From contig NZ_CP046103.1 in assembly GCF_009707325.1 (NCBI RefSeq), positions 2,708,012 to 2,772,011 on the forward strand: a stretch of DNA of 64,000 bases, given 5' to 3'. The first letter of the stretch is position 1. Each line of letters opens with the position of its first letter. Below are positions 53,844 to 61,535 of the stretch, in pieces. Below the pieces are notes generated by a model. The model ran no database searches. It saw only the letters and a program-made list of their open reading frames with translations, and had not been told where the DNA came from. The DNA comes from Pseudomonas sp. IB20 (GTDB lineage: Bacteria; Pseudomonadota; Gammaproteobacteria; Pseudomonadales; Pseudomonadaceae). Position numbers and translations under genes: made by a program.

Positions 53844-54499
53844 TCGGCATTCTGATCCCGGTGCATAACGAAGAAGCGCTGCTGGCTGAATGCCTGAAAG
53901 CCGCATTGATTGCCGCCAGCCATCCTGGTTTGCTGGGCGAGGCGGTAGAAATTCTGGCGGTGCTCGACAGCTGCAGCGATGGCAGTGCGGCGATTGCCCA
54001 GGCATACCCGGTGCAGAGCCTGCACGTGCAAGCACGCAATGTCGGGCATGTACGCGGCGTCGGTGCGCGGCATTTGTTGAATCAAGGCGCGCGCTGGATC
54101 TCCTGCACCGACGCCGACAGCCGCGTGGCCCCCGACTGGCTGGTGGCGCAATTGGCGTTGGGTGTCGACGCAGTGTGCGGCACCGTGACCGTGGACGCCT
54201 GGAGCGAAGGCTTTGACCCGGCGGCGCAAATTCGCTACACCCAGGCCTACCAGGCCCGCGACGGCCATCGGCATATCCACGGCGCCAACTTGGGCGTGAG
54301 TGCCGGTGCCTATGTGCGGTCCGGAGGGTTCGAGCCGTTGGCCTGCCAAGAAGATGTGCAACTGGTGCGTAACTTGGAACGCTGTGGCGCATCGATCGCC
54401 TGGAGCCATTCGCCGCAAGTGATCACCAGCGCACGCCTGGAATGCCGTGCCCAAGGCGGCTTCGGCGATTACTTGAAGAGCCTGATGCAGACCACTTAA
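53840..54499 (+). CDS. Glycosyltransferase family 2 protein
   Basis: This 219-residue GT2 enzyme has IGILIPVHNEEALL, an early DSCSDGSAAI, the metal-binding DAD in ISCTDADSRVAPDWLVA, and the base region GGFEPLACQEDVQLVRNLERCG. It is a compact cytosolic or membrane-associated enzyme without transmembrane segments, short for a polysaccharide synthase. It is the last of four genes joined by four-base ATGA overlaps. Donor and acceptor sugars are unknown. Confidence 0.85.
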   Translation: MIGILIPVHNEEALLAECLKAALIAASHPGLLGEAVEILAVLDSCSDGSAAIAQAYPVQSLHVQARNVGHVRGVGARHLLNQGARWISCTDADSRVAPDWLVAQLALGVDAVCGTVTVDAWSEGFDPAAQIRYTQAYQARDGHRHIHGANLGVSAGAYVRSGGFEPLACQEDVQLVRNLERCGASIAWSHSPQVITSARLECRAQGGFGDYLKSLMQTT

Positions 54500-54675
54500 A
54501 AAAAACGAGATTGCAAGATGTAAAAGTGCCGAATCCTTGACTATGCTGAGCAAGCCTTGCTGGCCATCCCAGTTGGATGGCAGCACCTCACCGCAGCGGA
54601 GCCTGCGGTACAACAAAAAGCGTCGTCCCATTCTCGGGAAACGGCCCAGCACGAATCGACAAGGATGTGACACCC

Positions 54676-55437
54676 ATGAAACTCGCCGCCTTAAGCGAGG
54701 GCCGTCGCGGCCCCGCGCAAATCTGGAACAGCGCCCCGCAGTTGGCGCAAATCCCCATTATCAGCCCCTCCTCTCTGGTGCCCCGAGGCGCACGCGTCGT
54801 CGTTATCGCGCCGCACCCGGGGGACGAGGTGCTGGCCTGCGGGGGCTTGCTGCAACTGCTCAGCACCCTGGAGCATCCGCTCCTGCTGATCTCAATCACC
54901 GACGGCAGCGCCAGCCATCCGGGTTCCCACGCCTGGCCGGCGAGCCGCCTGAGTGTGATTCGCCCCCAGGAGAGCGCCGAGGCTTTGCGTCGTCTGGGTA
55001 TGCCACTGCATAGTTTGAAGTGGATTCGTGGCGGCTTTTGCGACGATGCCTTGGCCGCCCGTGAGCAGCCGATGAGCCAATTTATCGCGCGCTACCTGCA
55101 AGCCGGTGATGTGGTGTTCACCACCTGGCGCAACGACGGCAAAGACGACCATGACGCCGTCGGCCGTGCCACTGCCAAGGCTTGTAGCCTGGTAGGCGCG
55201 CGGCTCTATGAGCTGCCCATTTGGGCCTGGCACTCGCCCGCGCGCGACGGTGCGATGATCCCGTGGCAGCGTGCACGCAAAGTGCGCCTGGACACCTGGA
55301 GCGTGGCGCGCAAACTGCACGCCGTGCATGCGTACGCCAGCCAATTGGTCGGCGACCCGGCCATCGGGTTGGCACCCATGCTCGCCCAGGACCTGCTGGA
55401 ACGCATGCGCGAGCCGTATGAGATCGTGTTTGCCTAG
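54676..55437 (+). CDS. PIG-L paralog with HPGDE in place of HPDDE
   Basis: This 253-residue protein is clearly a paralog of the PIG-L at 52489 (shared DGSASHPGS, RLSVIRPQESAEALRRLGMPLHSLKWIRGGF). The first motif reads APHPGDEVLACGG: the position of the catalytic-base Asp is Gly49 (GGG at 54820-54822), whereas Asp50, His47 and the later His in KDDHDAVGRA are present. In MshB-type enzymes the equivalent Asp is the general base, so deacetylase activity should be weak or lost. It starts about 176 bases after the GT2 gene with its own AAGGATG. It may have a structural or regulatory role, or this may be a sequence error. Confidence 0.85.
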   Translation: MKLAALSEGRRGPAQIWNSAPQLAQIPIISPSSLVPRGARVVVIAPHPGDEVLACGGLLQLLSTLEHPLLLISITDGSASHPGSHAWPASRLSVIRPQESAEALRRLGMPLHSLKWIRGGFCDDALAAREQPMSQFIARYLQAGDVVFTTWRNDGKDDHDAVGRATAKACSLVGARLYELPIWAWHSPARDGAMIPWQRARKVRLDTWSVARKLHAVHAYASQLVGDPAIGLAPMLAQDLLERMREPYEIVFA

Positions 55438-55863
55438 GCTTATGTATCGCAGTGTGTACGCAGCGTTTAACCCGGGGCACTTGCTGAAACACCGCCGTTG
55501 CAGTTCGGTGCGCTGGCCATGGCGCATGCTGAAATGCCCGAGCCGCGAACGCCGGCCAGTCAGAGCCTAACCCCCCTTCGGCGCGCTCAAGCACATCAAG
55601 GCCGGCCTGCTCGATGCGGCGTAAGCGACAGCGATCAACGCGCTTATTGCAATGCCAAAATCAATGGCCAAAGCTGCGGCAACATTCGCGACAGCAACCT
55701 GCGTAACGAATGTGAAACCCTGAAGCGTTGAGCTATCAATCACGTGGGGCCAGCGGCTTTTAATCGATACTGGCCCTGCGAACTTGAACGCATCAGTTGT
55801 TTTAGCGCCTGCCCATCTCTTATCCTCGTGACCACCTATGCCCCCGTCGATACCGGAGTTCAC
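55438..55863. other. Intergenic stretch with gene remnants
   Basis: This 426-base gap holds a small Cys-containing tail at 55621-55731 and short scraps such as a GALKHIKAGLLDAA frame (to 55624) that look like gene ends. No complete gene is supported apart from the tail listed separately. A GGAG site at 55850 belongs to the LysE gene. Confidence 0.4.
55498..55731 (+). pseudogene. Possible remnant of a small secreted cysteine protein
   Basis: A 77-codon frame starting at TTG 55498 contains QFGALAMAHAEMPEP, which looks like the end of a signal peptide. After a scrambled middle it ends CGVSDSDQRAYCNAKINGQSCGNI...NECETLKR, with four Cys. The tail looks like a real protein, but there is no good start or ribosome site, so the 5' end seems broken. 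Confidence 0.35.
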
Positions 55864-56484
55864 ATGGACCTCGCCACGCTCGCCCTCTTCCTCCCCGCCT
55901 GCTTCGCCCTGAACATGGCGCCCGGCCCCAACAACCTGCTGTCGGTCAGCAACTCCACCCGCTACGGCTACCGTACCTCCTGCCTCGCCGGTCTCGGCCG
56001 GCTGCTGGCCTTCGCCGGCATGATCGCCCTCGCTTCCGCTGGCCTGGCGGTGGTGTTGCAAACCTCGGAGTTGTTGTTCTACGCAATCAAGATTCTGGGC
56101 GCGGCGTATCTGTTTTATTTGGCGTTTCAGCTGTGGCGGGCTAATCCGCAGGCAGAGGCTGAGGCCGCTGCGGGCAAGGTGGGATTATGGGCGTTGGCGC
56201 GTCAGGAGTTTCTGGTGGCGGCGGGCAACCCGAAGGCCATTTTGATCTTCACCGCGTTCCTGCCGCAGTTTGTAGTGCCGGGCCAGCCGATCACGCCGCA
56301 ATTTGCACTGCTGGGTGCGATGTTCCTGATGCTGGAATGGATTGCCATCAGCGCCTACGCGTATATGGGCCTGCATATGCGCCGCTGGTTTGCGGAGCCA
56401 CGTGGCAAGCGGATTTTCAATCGCTGCTGCGCGGGGTTGTTGTCGGCGGCGGCGACGGTGTTGTTGATGGCCCGCCGGGCGTGA
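55864..56484 (+). CDS. LysE family exporter
   Basis: This 206-residue inner-membrane protein has the family pattern ACFALNMAPGPNNLLSVSNSTRYG, AGLGRLLAFAGMIALASAGLA, LLFYAIKILGAAYLFYLAFQLWR, and AAGNPKAILIFTAFLPQFV. The ATG at 55864 follows GGAGTTCAC. It is distinct from the LysE gene at 13736 (lower similarity). Substrate unknown. Confidence 0.88.
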   Translation: MDLATLALFLPACFALNMAPGPNNLLSVSNSTRYGYRTSCLAGLGRLLAFAGMIALASAGLAVVLQTSELLFYAIKILGAAYLFYLAFQLWRANPQAEAEAAAGKVGLWALARQEFLVAAGNPKAILIFTAFLPQFVVPGQPITPQFALLGAMFLMLEWIAISAYAYMGLHMRRWFAEPRGKRIFNRCCAGLLSAAATVLLMARRA

Positions 56485-56524
56485 GTCGCCGCCGGCGAGT
56501 ATCCCAACACTGCTGCGAGGGTCT

Positions 56525-56893
56525 ATGAGGATTTACCGAGGCTATATCGACTGCCTCAACCAGCAGGACTGGCAACGCCTCGGCGATTTCGTGCATTCGC
56601 AGGTGACTTACAACGCCAACACGGTAGGCCTGGCGGGCTACCGCGCCATGCTGGAACGGGACTTTCGCGAAATCCCGGATTTGGTGTTTCGTGTCCAACT
56701 GCTGATCGCCGACCCACCGACCATTGCCAGCCGCTTGAACTTCAATGTGAGCCCACGAGGCGAATTCTTCGGGCTACCGATCAACGGCAGGACGGTGAGC
56801 TTCGATGAGAACGTATTCTATGAAATCGTCGATGGGAAAATCGCCCGCGTTTGGTCGGTGATCGATAAGGCGGCTATCGAGCAGCAGCTTTGA
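56525..56893 (+). CDS. SnoaL-like (NTF2 fold) ester cyclase-type protein
   Basis: This 122-residue protein has the SnoaL-like pattern: YIDCLNQQDWQRLGDFVHSQVTYN, GLAGYRAMLERDFREIPDLVFRVQLLI, FFGLPINGRTVSFDENVFYEIVDGKIARVWSVID. Such proteins form dimeric cone-shaped pockets and may act as isomerases or binding proteins. The ATG at 56525 has GAGGG before it. It lies 40 bases after the LysE gene. Confidence 0.85.
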   Translation: MRIYRGYIDCLNQQDWQRLGDFVHSQVTYNANTVGLAGYRAMLERDFREIPDLVFRVQLLIADPPTIASRLNFNVSPRGEFFGLPINGRTVSFDENVFYEIVDGKIARVWSVIDKAAIEQQL

Positions 56894-56918
56894 TGGATAA
56901 ACACCGAGGAGACCTGAG

Positions 56919-57037
56919 ATGACTCCCAAAAACACGCTCTGCCTCTGGTACAACGGCACCGCACTGGAAGCCGCCCTCTTCATGCCAAGGCCTTTCCCGA
57001 CAGCGCCGTGAAGGCCGTGCACTCCGCCCGCGGGTGA
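56919..57037 (+). pseudogene. VOC/PhnB-like gene fragment, copy 1
   Basis: The frame begins MTPKNTLCLWYNGTALEAALF, the N-terminus of a PhnB/VOC protein. After Phe21 one T appears lost (TTCATGCC for TTCTATGCC): without the shift the text reads AKAFPDSAVKAVHSARG and then ends at a TGA (57035-57037). Only about 40 of roughly 150 codons remain. A Shine-Dalgarno GAGGAG precedes the ATG. Confidence 0.7.
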
Positions 57038-57065
57038 GTTAACTGAATTGGGCGGGAGACCTGAG

Positions 57066-57184
57066 ATGACTCCCAAAAACACGCTCTGCCTCTGGTACAA
57101 CGGCACCGCACTGGAAGCCGCCCTCTTCATGCCAAGGCCTTTCCCGACAGCGCCGTGAAGGCCGTGCACTCCGCCCGCGGGTGA
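57066..57184 (+). pseudogene. VOC/PhnB-like gene fragment, copy 2
   Basis: This is an exact copy of the first fragment, with the same ATG (57066), the same single-base loss and the same TGA. A second identical truncated start cannot both be functional; it belongs to the 144-bp duplication. Confidence 0.7.
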
Positions 57185-57198
57185 GTTAACTGAATTGG

Positions 57199-57508
57199 CT
57201 TGCGTGGTACGAGCGCGCAGTTGACACATTCCGTCACATCCATTGAAGATGGAGGCCTTATTCAGGGTGTGCCCACACATGTCTGCATCGTCTTTCGTTA
57301 ACCTTTGCGCCATTGGCTTGATTGCCAAGGCGCAAGGTTGCGTGGCGCACGCCCTCAAATCGAAGAAACAGTCGCTCATGTGACCGGGGCGCGCTGTCCC
57401 GTCAGATGAGCTGACAGGACATTGAGCGCGACGGACCTCCCTCCCTTTGCACAATTGCCTCTGCCCTTCTGACGGTGACTCAAGCGGTCAACCATCAGGA
57501 GAAAGTGC
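57199..57508. other. Upstream region of dapA-like gene
   Basis: This 310-base gap has two imperfect hairpins: CCTTTGCGCC with GGCGCAAGG (about 57303-57338), and TGTCCCGTCAG with CTGACAGGACA (about 57391-57421). A TTGACA is at about 57221. No gene is supported. It may carry the promoter of the dapA-like gene, whose AGGAG lies before 57509. Confidence 0.4.
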
Positions 57509-58372
57509 ATGTCATCGTTTCAAGGTATCTGGGTTCCCATCGTCACACCGTTTCATGACGGCGCCATCGACTTTATCGGCCTGCGCCGACTGGTCAGCCA
57601 CCTGTTGGAAAAGCACGTGGCCGGGATCATGGTGTGCACCACCACCGGCGAAGCCGCAGCCTTAAGCCGCCAGGAACAGCTGGCCGTGCTGGATGCGGTG
57701 CTGCAGCTGGTGCCCGCGCACCGCGTGGTGATGGGCCTGGCCGGCAACAACCAAATCGAACTGCTGCAGTTCCAGGCCCACATCCTGCAGCGCCCGGTGG
57801 CCGGTTTGTTGGTGCCGGCGCCAAGTTACATCCGCCCGTCCCAGGCCGGCCTTGAGGCGTTTTTCCGCACGGTGGCGGATGCGTCCAGCGTGCCGATCAT
57901 CCTGTATGACATCCCCTACCGAACCGGCGTGACCTTCGAACAGGCTACGCTGCTGAACATCGTCAAACATCAGCGAATCGTCGCAATCAAGGATTGTGGC
58001 GGCAACCTGGCAACCACCTTGGCGCTGCTCGCCAGTGGCGACGTGGACCTGTTGTGCGGCGAGGACCTGCAGATTTTCAACGCGCTGTGCCTGGGCGCCA
58101 GCGGTGCGATTGCGGCCTCAGCACATGTGCGCACCGAGGACTTTGTGGCGCTGTGCCAGCAAGTGCGGGATAACCGGCTCACCGAAGCCAGGGCGACTTT
58201 TTTCAAGTTAGTGCCGTTGATCAACACCCTGTTTATGGAGCCTAACCCGGCGCCGGTGAAGGCCGCGCTGGCCCTGCAAGGGTTGATCGGCAGTGCGTTG
58301 CGCGCCCCGATGCAAACCGCCAGCACGGCCGTAATAGAGCGGTTGCAGCAGGTCTCAATCAGCGGCGCTTAA
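57509..58372 (+). CDS. Dihydrodipicolinate synthase family protein (DapA-like)
   Basis: This 287-residue TIM-barrel Schiff-base enzyme has TTTGEA (44-49) for the substrate carboxylate, Tyr133 in YDIPYRT and the Schiff-base Lys161 in AIKDCGG. The family includes dihydrodipicolinate synthase, N-acetylneuraminate lyase and KDG aldolase. A conserved GPIVTPF-type start (GIWVPIVTPFHDGAI) is present. The ATG follows AGGAG. It is likely a DapA paralog; the exact reaction is uncertain. Confidence 0.85.
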   Translation: MSSFQGIWVPIVTPFHDGAIDFIGLRRLVSHLLEKHVAGIMVCTTTGEAAALSRQEQLAVLDAVLQLVPAHRVVMGLAGNNQIELLQFQAHILQRPVAGLLVPAPSYIRPSQAGLEAFFRTVADASSVPIILYDIPYRTGVTFEQATLLNIVKHQRIVAIKDCGGNLATTLALLASGDVDLLCGEDLQIFNALCLGASGAIAASAHVRTEDFVALCQQVRDNRLTEARATFFKLVPLINTLFMEPNPAPVKAALALQGLIGSALRAPMQTASTAVIERLQQVSISGA

Positions 58373-58514
58373 TCATCAAAACCCGTTCATGCGCCAAAAA
58401 AAGACATCCACAGGACCGCCCGGTTGCGACCGGCGCGATCCCGGCCTATGTTCCAAGCCATGCTTTGCATTTTTGCTGTCCCGCACCCAATCCTCTTGCG
58501 TATCAGGTGACGAC

Positions 58515-59891
58515 ATGCCCACCCTTTCCCGCCCCGCCGTGCTCGAACTGATCGGCAATACGCCGCTCGTCAAGGTCAGCCGTTTTGATACCGGCCTGTG
58601 CACGTTGTTTCTCAAGCTTGAATCGCAAAACCCCGGCGGCTCGATCAAAGACCGCATCGGCCTGGCGATGATCGACGCCGCCGAACGCGATGGCCGCCTG
58701 CGCCCCGGCGGCACCATCATCGAAGCCACCGCCGGCAACACCGGCCTGGGTCTGGCGCTGGTCGGCCGAGCCAAAGGCTATCGGGTGGTGCTGGTAGTGC
58801 CCGACAAAATGTCCACCGAGAAAGTGCTGCACTTGAAGGCCATGGGCGCCGAGGTGCATATCACCCGCTCCGATGTCGGCAAGGGCCACCCCGAGTATTA
58901 CCAGGATGTGGCCGCGCGCCTGGCCAAGGACATTCCCGATTCGTTTTTCGCCGACCAATTCAACAACCCGGCCAACCCGCTGGCCCACGAAACCAGTACC
59001 GCCCCGGAAATCTGGGCGCAAACCCAGCATGATGTGGACGCGATTGTGGTCGGTGTCGGCTCGGCCGGCACCCTCACCGGCCTGACCCGCTTTTTCAAAC
59101 GGGTACAGCCGGAGCTGGCCATGGTACTGGCCGACCCGGTGGGTTCAGTGATGGCCGAATACAGTCGCAGCGGCAAGATGCAAACCCCTGGGTCGTGGGC
59201 CGTGGAAGGCATCGGCGAAGACTTTATCCCCTCGATTGCCGACCTCTCCAGCGTGCGCCACGCCTATTCGATCAGCGATGAAGAAAGCTTCGACCACGCC
59301 CGGCAACTGCTCAAGGCCGAAGGCATTCTGGGTGGCTCGTCCACCGGCACCCTGCTCGCCGCTGCGCTGCGGTATTGCCGCGAGCAAACCGTCCCGAAAC
59401 GCGTGGTCACCTTCGTCTGCGACACCGGCACGCGCTACCTGTCCAAGGTCTACAACGACCAGTGGATGAACGACGCGGGCCTGCTGCAATACAAACACTA
59501 CGGCGACCTGCGCGACCTGATCGCGCGCCGCTTCGAAGATGGCCGCGTGATCAGCGTGAGCCCCGACGATACGCTGCTCACCGCCTTCCAGCGCATGCGC
59601 CTGGCCGACGTCTCGCAACTGCCGGTGCTGGTCGATGGCCAGAAGCTGGTGGGCGTAATCGATGAGTCCGACATCCTGCTGGGGCTGCATCACGACGCCG
59701 CGGATTTTTCCATGCTCGTCGCCAGCGCCATGTCCGACACCTTGCAAACCCTGGCCCCGAGTGCCAGCCTGACTGAACTGCAGGCGGAACTGGATCGCGG
59801 CCTGGTCGCCATCATCGCCGACGCCTCAGGCTTCCACGGCCTGATTACTCGCGTCGACCTGCTTAATCACCTACGGAGATCCCTTGCATGA
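58515..59891 (+). CDS. Cystathionine beta-synthase
   Basis: This 458-residue PLP enzyme makes cystathionine from serine and homocysteine. The PLP Lys is Lys45 in GGSIKDRIG. GNTPLV, EATAGNTGLGLAL, the phosphate loop GVGSAGTLTG, and EGIGEDFIP are intact. The C-terminal third holds a CBS pair (VISVSPDDTLLTAFQRMRLADVSQLPVL; VGVIDESDILL; ITRVDLL). The ATG at 58515 is chosen because family proteins begin near LELIGNTPL. It is coupled to the next gene by an ATGA overlap. Confidence 0.93.
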   Translation: MPTLSRPAVLELIGNTPLVKVSRFDTGLCTLFLKLESQNPGGSIKDRIGLAMIDAAERDGRLRPGGTIIEATAGNTGLGLALVGRAKGYRVVLVVPDKMSTEKVLHLKAMGAEVHITRSDVGKGHPEYYQDVAARLAKDIPDSFFADQFNNPANPLAHETSTAPEIWAQTQHDVDAIVVGVGSAGTLTGLTRFFKRVQPELAMVLADPVGSVMAEYSRSGKMQTPGSWAVEGIGEDFIPSIADLSSVRHAYSISDEESFDHARQLLKAEGILGGSSTGTLLAAALRYCREQTVPKRVVTFVCDTGTRYLSKVYNDQWMNDAGLLQYKHYGDLRDLIARRFEDGRVISVSPDDTLLTAFQRMRLADVSQLPVLVDGQKLVGVIDESDILLGLHHDAADFSMLVASAMSDTLQTLAPSASLTELQAELDRGLVAIIADASGFHGLITRVDLLNHLRRSLA

Positions 59892-61054
59892 GTCAGCCCG
59901 ATAAAAGTGCGTTTGCCACCCGCGTGATCCACGCTGGGCAATCACCCGACCCGACCACGGGCGCGCTGATGCCGCCGATCTATGCCAACTCCACCTATTT
60001 GCAAGACAGCCCCGGCGTGCACAAGGGCTTTGACTATGGCCGCTCCCACAACCCCACGCGGTTTGCCCTGGAACGTTGCGTGGCCGACCTTGAAGGCGGT
60101 AGCCAGGCGTTTGCCTTTGCCTCGGGGCTGGCGGCGATTTCCACCGTGCTGGAACTGCTCGATGCCGGCGCGCATATCGTCTCCGGCAACGACCTGTACG
60201 GCGGCACCTTCCGCCTGTTCGATAAAGTGCGCCAACGCAGCGCCGGGCACCGTTTCAGCTTTGTCGACCTGAGCGACCTGTCGGCATTTGAAGCGTCATT
60301 GCAGGACGACACGCGCATGGTTTGGGTCGAAACCCCGAGCAACCCACTGCTGAGCCTCACCGACCTGAGCGCCATCGCACGCATCTGCCGTGACCGCGGC
60401 ATTATCTGCGTGGCCGACAACACGTTCGCCAGCCCATGGATCCAGCGCCCGCTGGAGCTGGGTTTCGACATCGTGGTGCACTCCACCACCAAATACCTCA
60501 ACGGCCACTCTGACGTAATCGGCGGCATCGCCATCGTCGGCCATAACCCGGAACTCGCCGAGCGCCTGGGCTTCCTGCAAAACTCAGTCGGCGCGATTGC
60601 CGGGCCTTTCGATGCGTTCCTGACCCTGCGCGGGGTAAAAACCCTGGCGCTGCGCATGGAGCGCCATTGCAGCAATGCTCTGGATTTGGCCACTTGGCTG
60701 GAAAAGCAGCCGCAAGTGTCGCGCGTTTACTACCCAGGCCTGGCCTCACATCCGCAGCATGAGCTGGCACGTCGACAAATGCGTGGGTTTGGCGGGATGA
60801 TTTCGGTGGATTTGAACAGCGACCTGGCCGGCGCTACGCGCTTCCTGGAAAACGTCAAGATCTTCGCCCTGGCCGAGAGCCTCGGCGGCGTGGAAAGCCT
60901 GATCGAACACCCGGCGATCATGACCCATGCCAGCATTCCAGCGGCGACGCGGGCGCAGCTGGGCATTGGCGATGGGTTGGTGCGGTTGTCGGTGGGCGTT
61001 GAGGATGTGGAAGACCTGAGGGCCGATTTGGCCCAGGCGTTGGCGCTGATCTAA
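59888..61054 (+). CDS. Cystathionine gamma-lyase / gamma-synthase family
   Basis: This 388-residue PLP enzyme of the Cys/Met metabolism family has Lys202 in HSTTKYLNGHSD, FDYGRSHNPTRFALERCVADLEGG, ETPSNPLL, ADNTFASP and the C-terminal ESLGGVESLIEHPA. Placed after CBS, it most likely cleaves cystathionine to cysteine and 2-oxobutyrate (reverse transsulfuration), as in Pseudomonas aeruginosa. It overlaps CBS by four bases. A synthase role cannot be excluded. Confidence 0.92.
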   Translation: MSQPDKSAFATRVIHAGQSPDPTTGALMPPIYANSTYLQDSPGVHKGFDYGRSHNPTRFALERCVADLEGGSQAFAFASGLAAISTVLELLDAGAHIVSGNDLYGGTFRLFDKVRQRSAGHRFSFVDLSDLSAFEASLQDDTRMVWVETPSNPLLSLTDLSAIARICRDRGIICVADNTFASPWIQRPLELGFDIVVHSTTKYLNGHSDVIGGIAIVGHNPELAERLGFLQNSVGAIAGPFDAFLTLRGVKTLALRMERHCSNALDLATWLEKQPQVSRVYYPGLASHPQHELARRQMRGFGGMISVDLNSDLAGATRFLENVKIFALAESLGGVESLIEHPAIMTHASIPAATRAQLGIGDGLVRLSVGVEDVEDLRADLAQALALI

Positions 61055-61060
61055 CCCATT

Positions 61061-61205
61061 GATCGTTCCCACGCTCCGCGTGGGAATGCCGCCTGGGACG
61101 CTCCGCGTCCTGCCTGGAAAGGGTGACGCAGAGCGTCACGGGATGCATTCCCACGCAGAGCGTGGGAATGATCAAATGTGGGAGCCTGCTCCCACAGGTG
61201 TTTAG
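61061..61205. repeat. BIME-like cluster of nested palindromes, copy 1
   Basis: GATCGTTCCCACGC and its mirror GCGTGGGAATGATC bracket 61061-61173, with internal palindromes GGGACGC/GCGTCC and GTGACGC/GCGTCAC. TGTGGGAGC/GCTCCCACA (61177-61196) follows. Positions 61099-61205 recur exactly at 61427-61533. Confidence 0.85.
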
Positions 61206-61250
61206 AGGCGGCCTGACAGCCGACCTGATCTTGGGCTGAACTCAATCTAA

Positions 61251-61352
61251 TGTGGGAGCTGGCTTGCCTGCGATGGCATCAACTCGGTGTACCTGATACA
61301 CCGAGGTGTCTGCATCGCAGCGGTGCGGCGATCCGACAAGCCAGCTCCCACA
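61251..61352. repeat. Hundred-base nested hairpin (BIME)
   Basis: The outer arms TGTGGGAGCTGGCTTG (61251-61266) and CAAGCCAGCTCCCACA (61337-61352) pair fully. Inside are CTGCGATG/CATCGCAG and CTCGGTGTA/TACACCGAG. Such nested REP structures lie between operons in Pseudomonas. Confidence 0.85.
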
Positions 61353-61426
61353 TTTGGATCTCAATACATCAGGCAGATGGGTGTGCTGCTCAGGCTGTAC
61401 TCCCACATGCCTACCCTGTGTTAGGC

Positions 61427-61533
61427 CGCTCCGCGTCCTGCCTGGAAAGGGTGACGCAGAGCGTCACGGGATGCATTCCCACGCAGAGCGTGGGAATGAT
61501 CAAATGTGGGAGCCTGCTCCCACAGGTGTTTAG
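61427..61533. repeat. BIME copy 2 (107 bp)
   Basis: This is an exact repeat of 61099-61205, ending three bases before the OsmC-YcaO stop. Transcripts from both flanks (cystathionine operon and OsmC-YcaO) converge here, so it probably works as a bidirectional terminator region. Confidence 0.85.
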
Positions 61534-61535
61534 CG

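Larger units (their letters stand above)
56908..57198. repeat. 144-bp duplication carrying VOC gene starts
   Basis: Positions 56908-57051 recur exactly at 57055-57198, separated by GCG. Each unit starts GGAGACCTGAGATGAC and ends AACTGAATTGG, and holds the start of a VOC-family gene. Confidence 0.95.
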
